A stretch of DNA of 64,000 nt from an uncultured Dialister sp. GTDB lineage: Bacteria > Bacillota > Negativicutes > Veillonellales > Dialisteraceae. Location of the stretch: contig CAKPUX010000003.1 of NCBI GenBank assembly GCA_934193095.1, forward strand, positions 7,631 to 71,630, in the 5' to 3' direction. The notes beneath the pieces were generated by a model. That model saw nothing but the letters and a program-made list of their open reading frames with translations, had not been told where the DNA came from and searched no databases. A program made the position numbers and the translations under genes. Positions 63,754-64,000 of the stretch are shown one piece after another (positions within the stretch are counted from its first letter, which is position 1; each line of letters opens with the position of its first letter).

Positions 63754-63762
63754 ATTCTACCA
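63754..63762 (-). promoter_or_regulatory. Extended -10 promoter of the HAD gene
   Basis: TGGTAGAAT on the minus strand about 46 bp before the start codon, without a clear -35 box. Confidence 0.4.
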
Positions 63763-63779
63763 TATTGGGAAAATGGTAA

Positions 63780-63905
63780 GAAGGGTTTAAGGGTTAGCCC
63801 GTGGGGCGTGCCGCCCCTTGATGATTTGCGAAAGAGGTTCAGCGGGTTCTATGGGTTCAGCAGGGGTGGTGCGGCGCGCAAAAGCAGGGAAGCGCCGCGG
63901 GGAAT
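63780..63905. repeat. Composite intergenic repeat, copy at right edge
   Basis: GGGTTAGCCCGTGGGGCGTG at 63788-63807, GGTTCAGCGGGTTCTATGGG near 63836-63855, and GGTGCGGCGCGCAAAAGCAGGGAAGCGCCGCGG at 63867-63899. No gene is seen to the window end. Confidence 0.85.
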
Positions 63906-64000
63906 GGAGAATAGCCTAAAATGCGTTCCCCCTTACTATGAAAACATCTCGCGATTGAAAAATGGCGCAAAAAGCTCCCCCTCTATAACTTTCCCATTAA

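Overview
The window looks like chromosome from a diderm Firmicute of the class Negativicutes, and Dialister or a close Veillonellaceae relative is my best guess. Gene order is Firmicute-like: SRP RNA-dnaX-ybaB-recR-bofA, obgE-yhbY-proB-nadD-yqeK-LCP-rsfS, and long-form hpf next to secA. A TonB-dependent outer-membrane receptor shows that the cell also has an outer membrane. The genus is inferred, not proven.

Layout. 1-6.5 kb (minus): a truncated DUF5693-like membrane protein, prfB with its programmed frameshift, secA and hpf. 6.6-9.4 kb (minus): cobalamin genes cobO, cbiA and cbiL. 9.8-12.1 kb (plus): a small membrane protein, galE and galU. 12.2-13.1 kb: a gene-poor stretch with a possible transposase remnant. 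13.2-21.0 kb (minus): a chelatase operon cobN - radical SAM/SPASM gene - chlI - chlD. 21.3-22.3 kb: an orphan sugar-type binding lipoprotein. 22.6-29.2 kb (minus): the late cobalamin pathway cobU-cobQ-cbiB-cobS-pduX-cobD-cobC, covering amidation, aminopropanol arm synthesis, nucleotide loop assembly and dephosphorylation. 29.5-33.5 kb (plus): an unrecognised protein, SRP RNA, dnaX, ybaB, recR and bofA. 33.5-43.2 kb: an orphan CydB-like protein, ppx, queF, yicC, dapF, rqcH, cvfB and rsfS. 43.5-49.3 kb (minus): LCP protein, yqeK, nadD, an unlisted 59-residue membrane protein, proB, yhbY and obgE. 49.6-51.0 kb: an amino-acid ABC permease and ATPase. 51.5-54.5 kb (plus): a heavy-metal P-type ATPase with a His/Cys-rich tandem repeat. 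55.3-61.3 kb (minus): a TonB-dependent receptor and a FecCD-type ABC importer. 62.6-63.7 kb: a HAD hydrolase.

Most interesting points. (1) The TonB-dependent receptor carries a nine-G tract inside its signal-peptide codons. As sequenced it is out of frame; eight Gs restore a normal signal peptide. This looks like a phase-variation switch. (2) The first permease of the same operon is also frameshifted, at a six-G run. (3) Nearly every larger gap between 36 and 64 kb, and one near 3 kb, is filled with a composite mosaic repeat: GTGACTAG and telomere-like GGGATTA tracts, GGTTCAGCGG decamers, a GCGGCGC...GCGCCGC hairpin, and a TCATTTCGAGCG palindrome. Copies often begin at, or supply, the stop codon of the neighbouring gene. 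(4) The cobN/chlI/chlD chelatase operon contains a radical SAM protein of unknown role.
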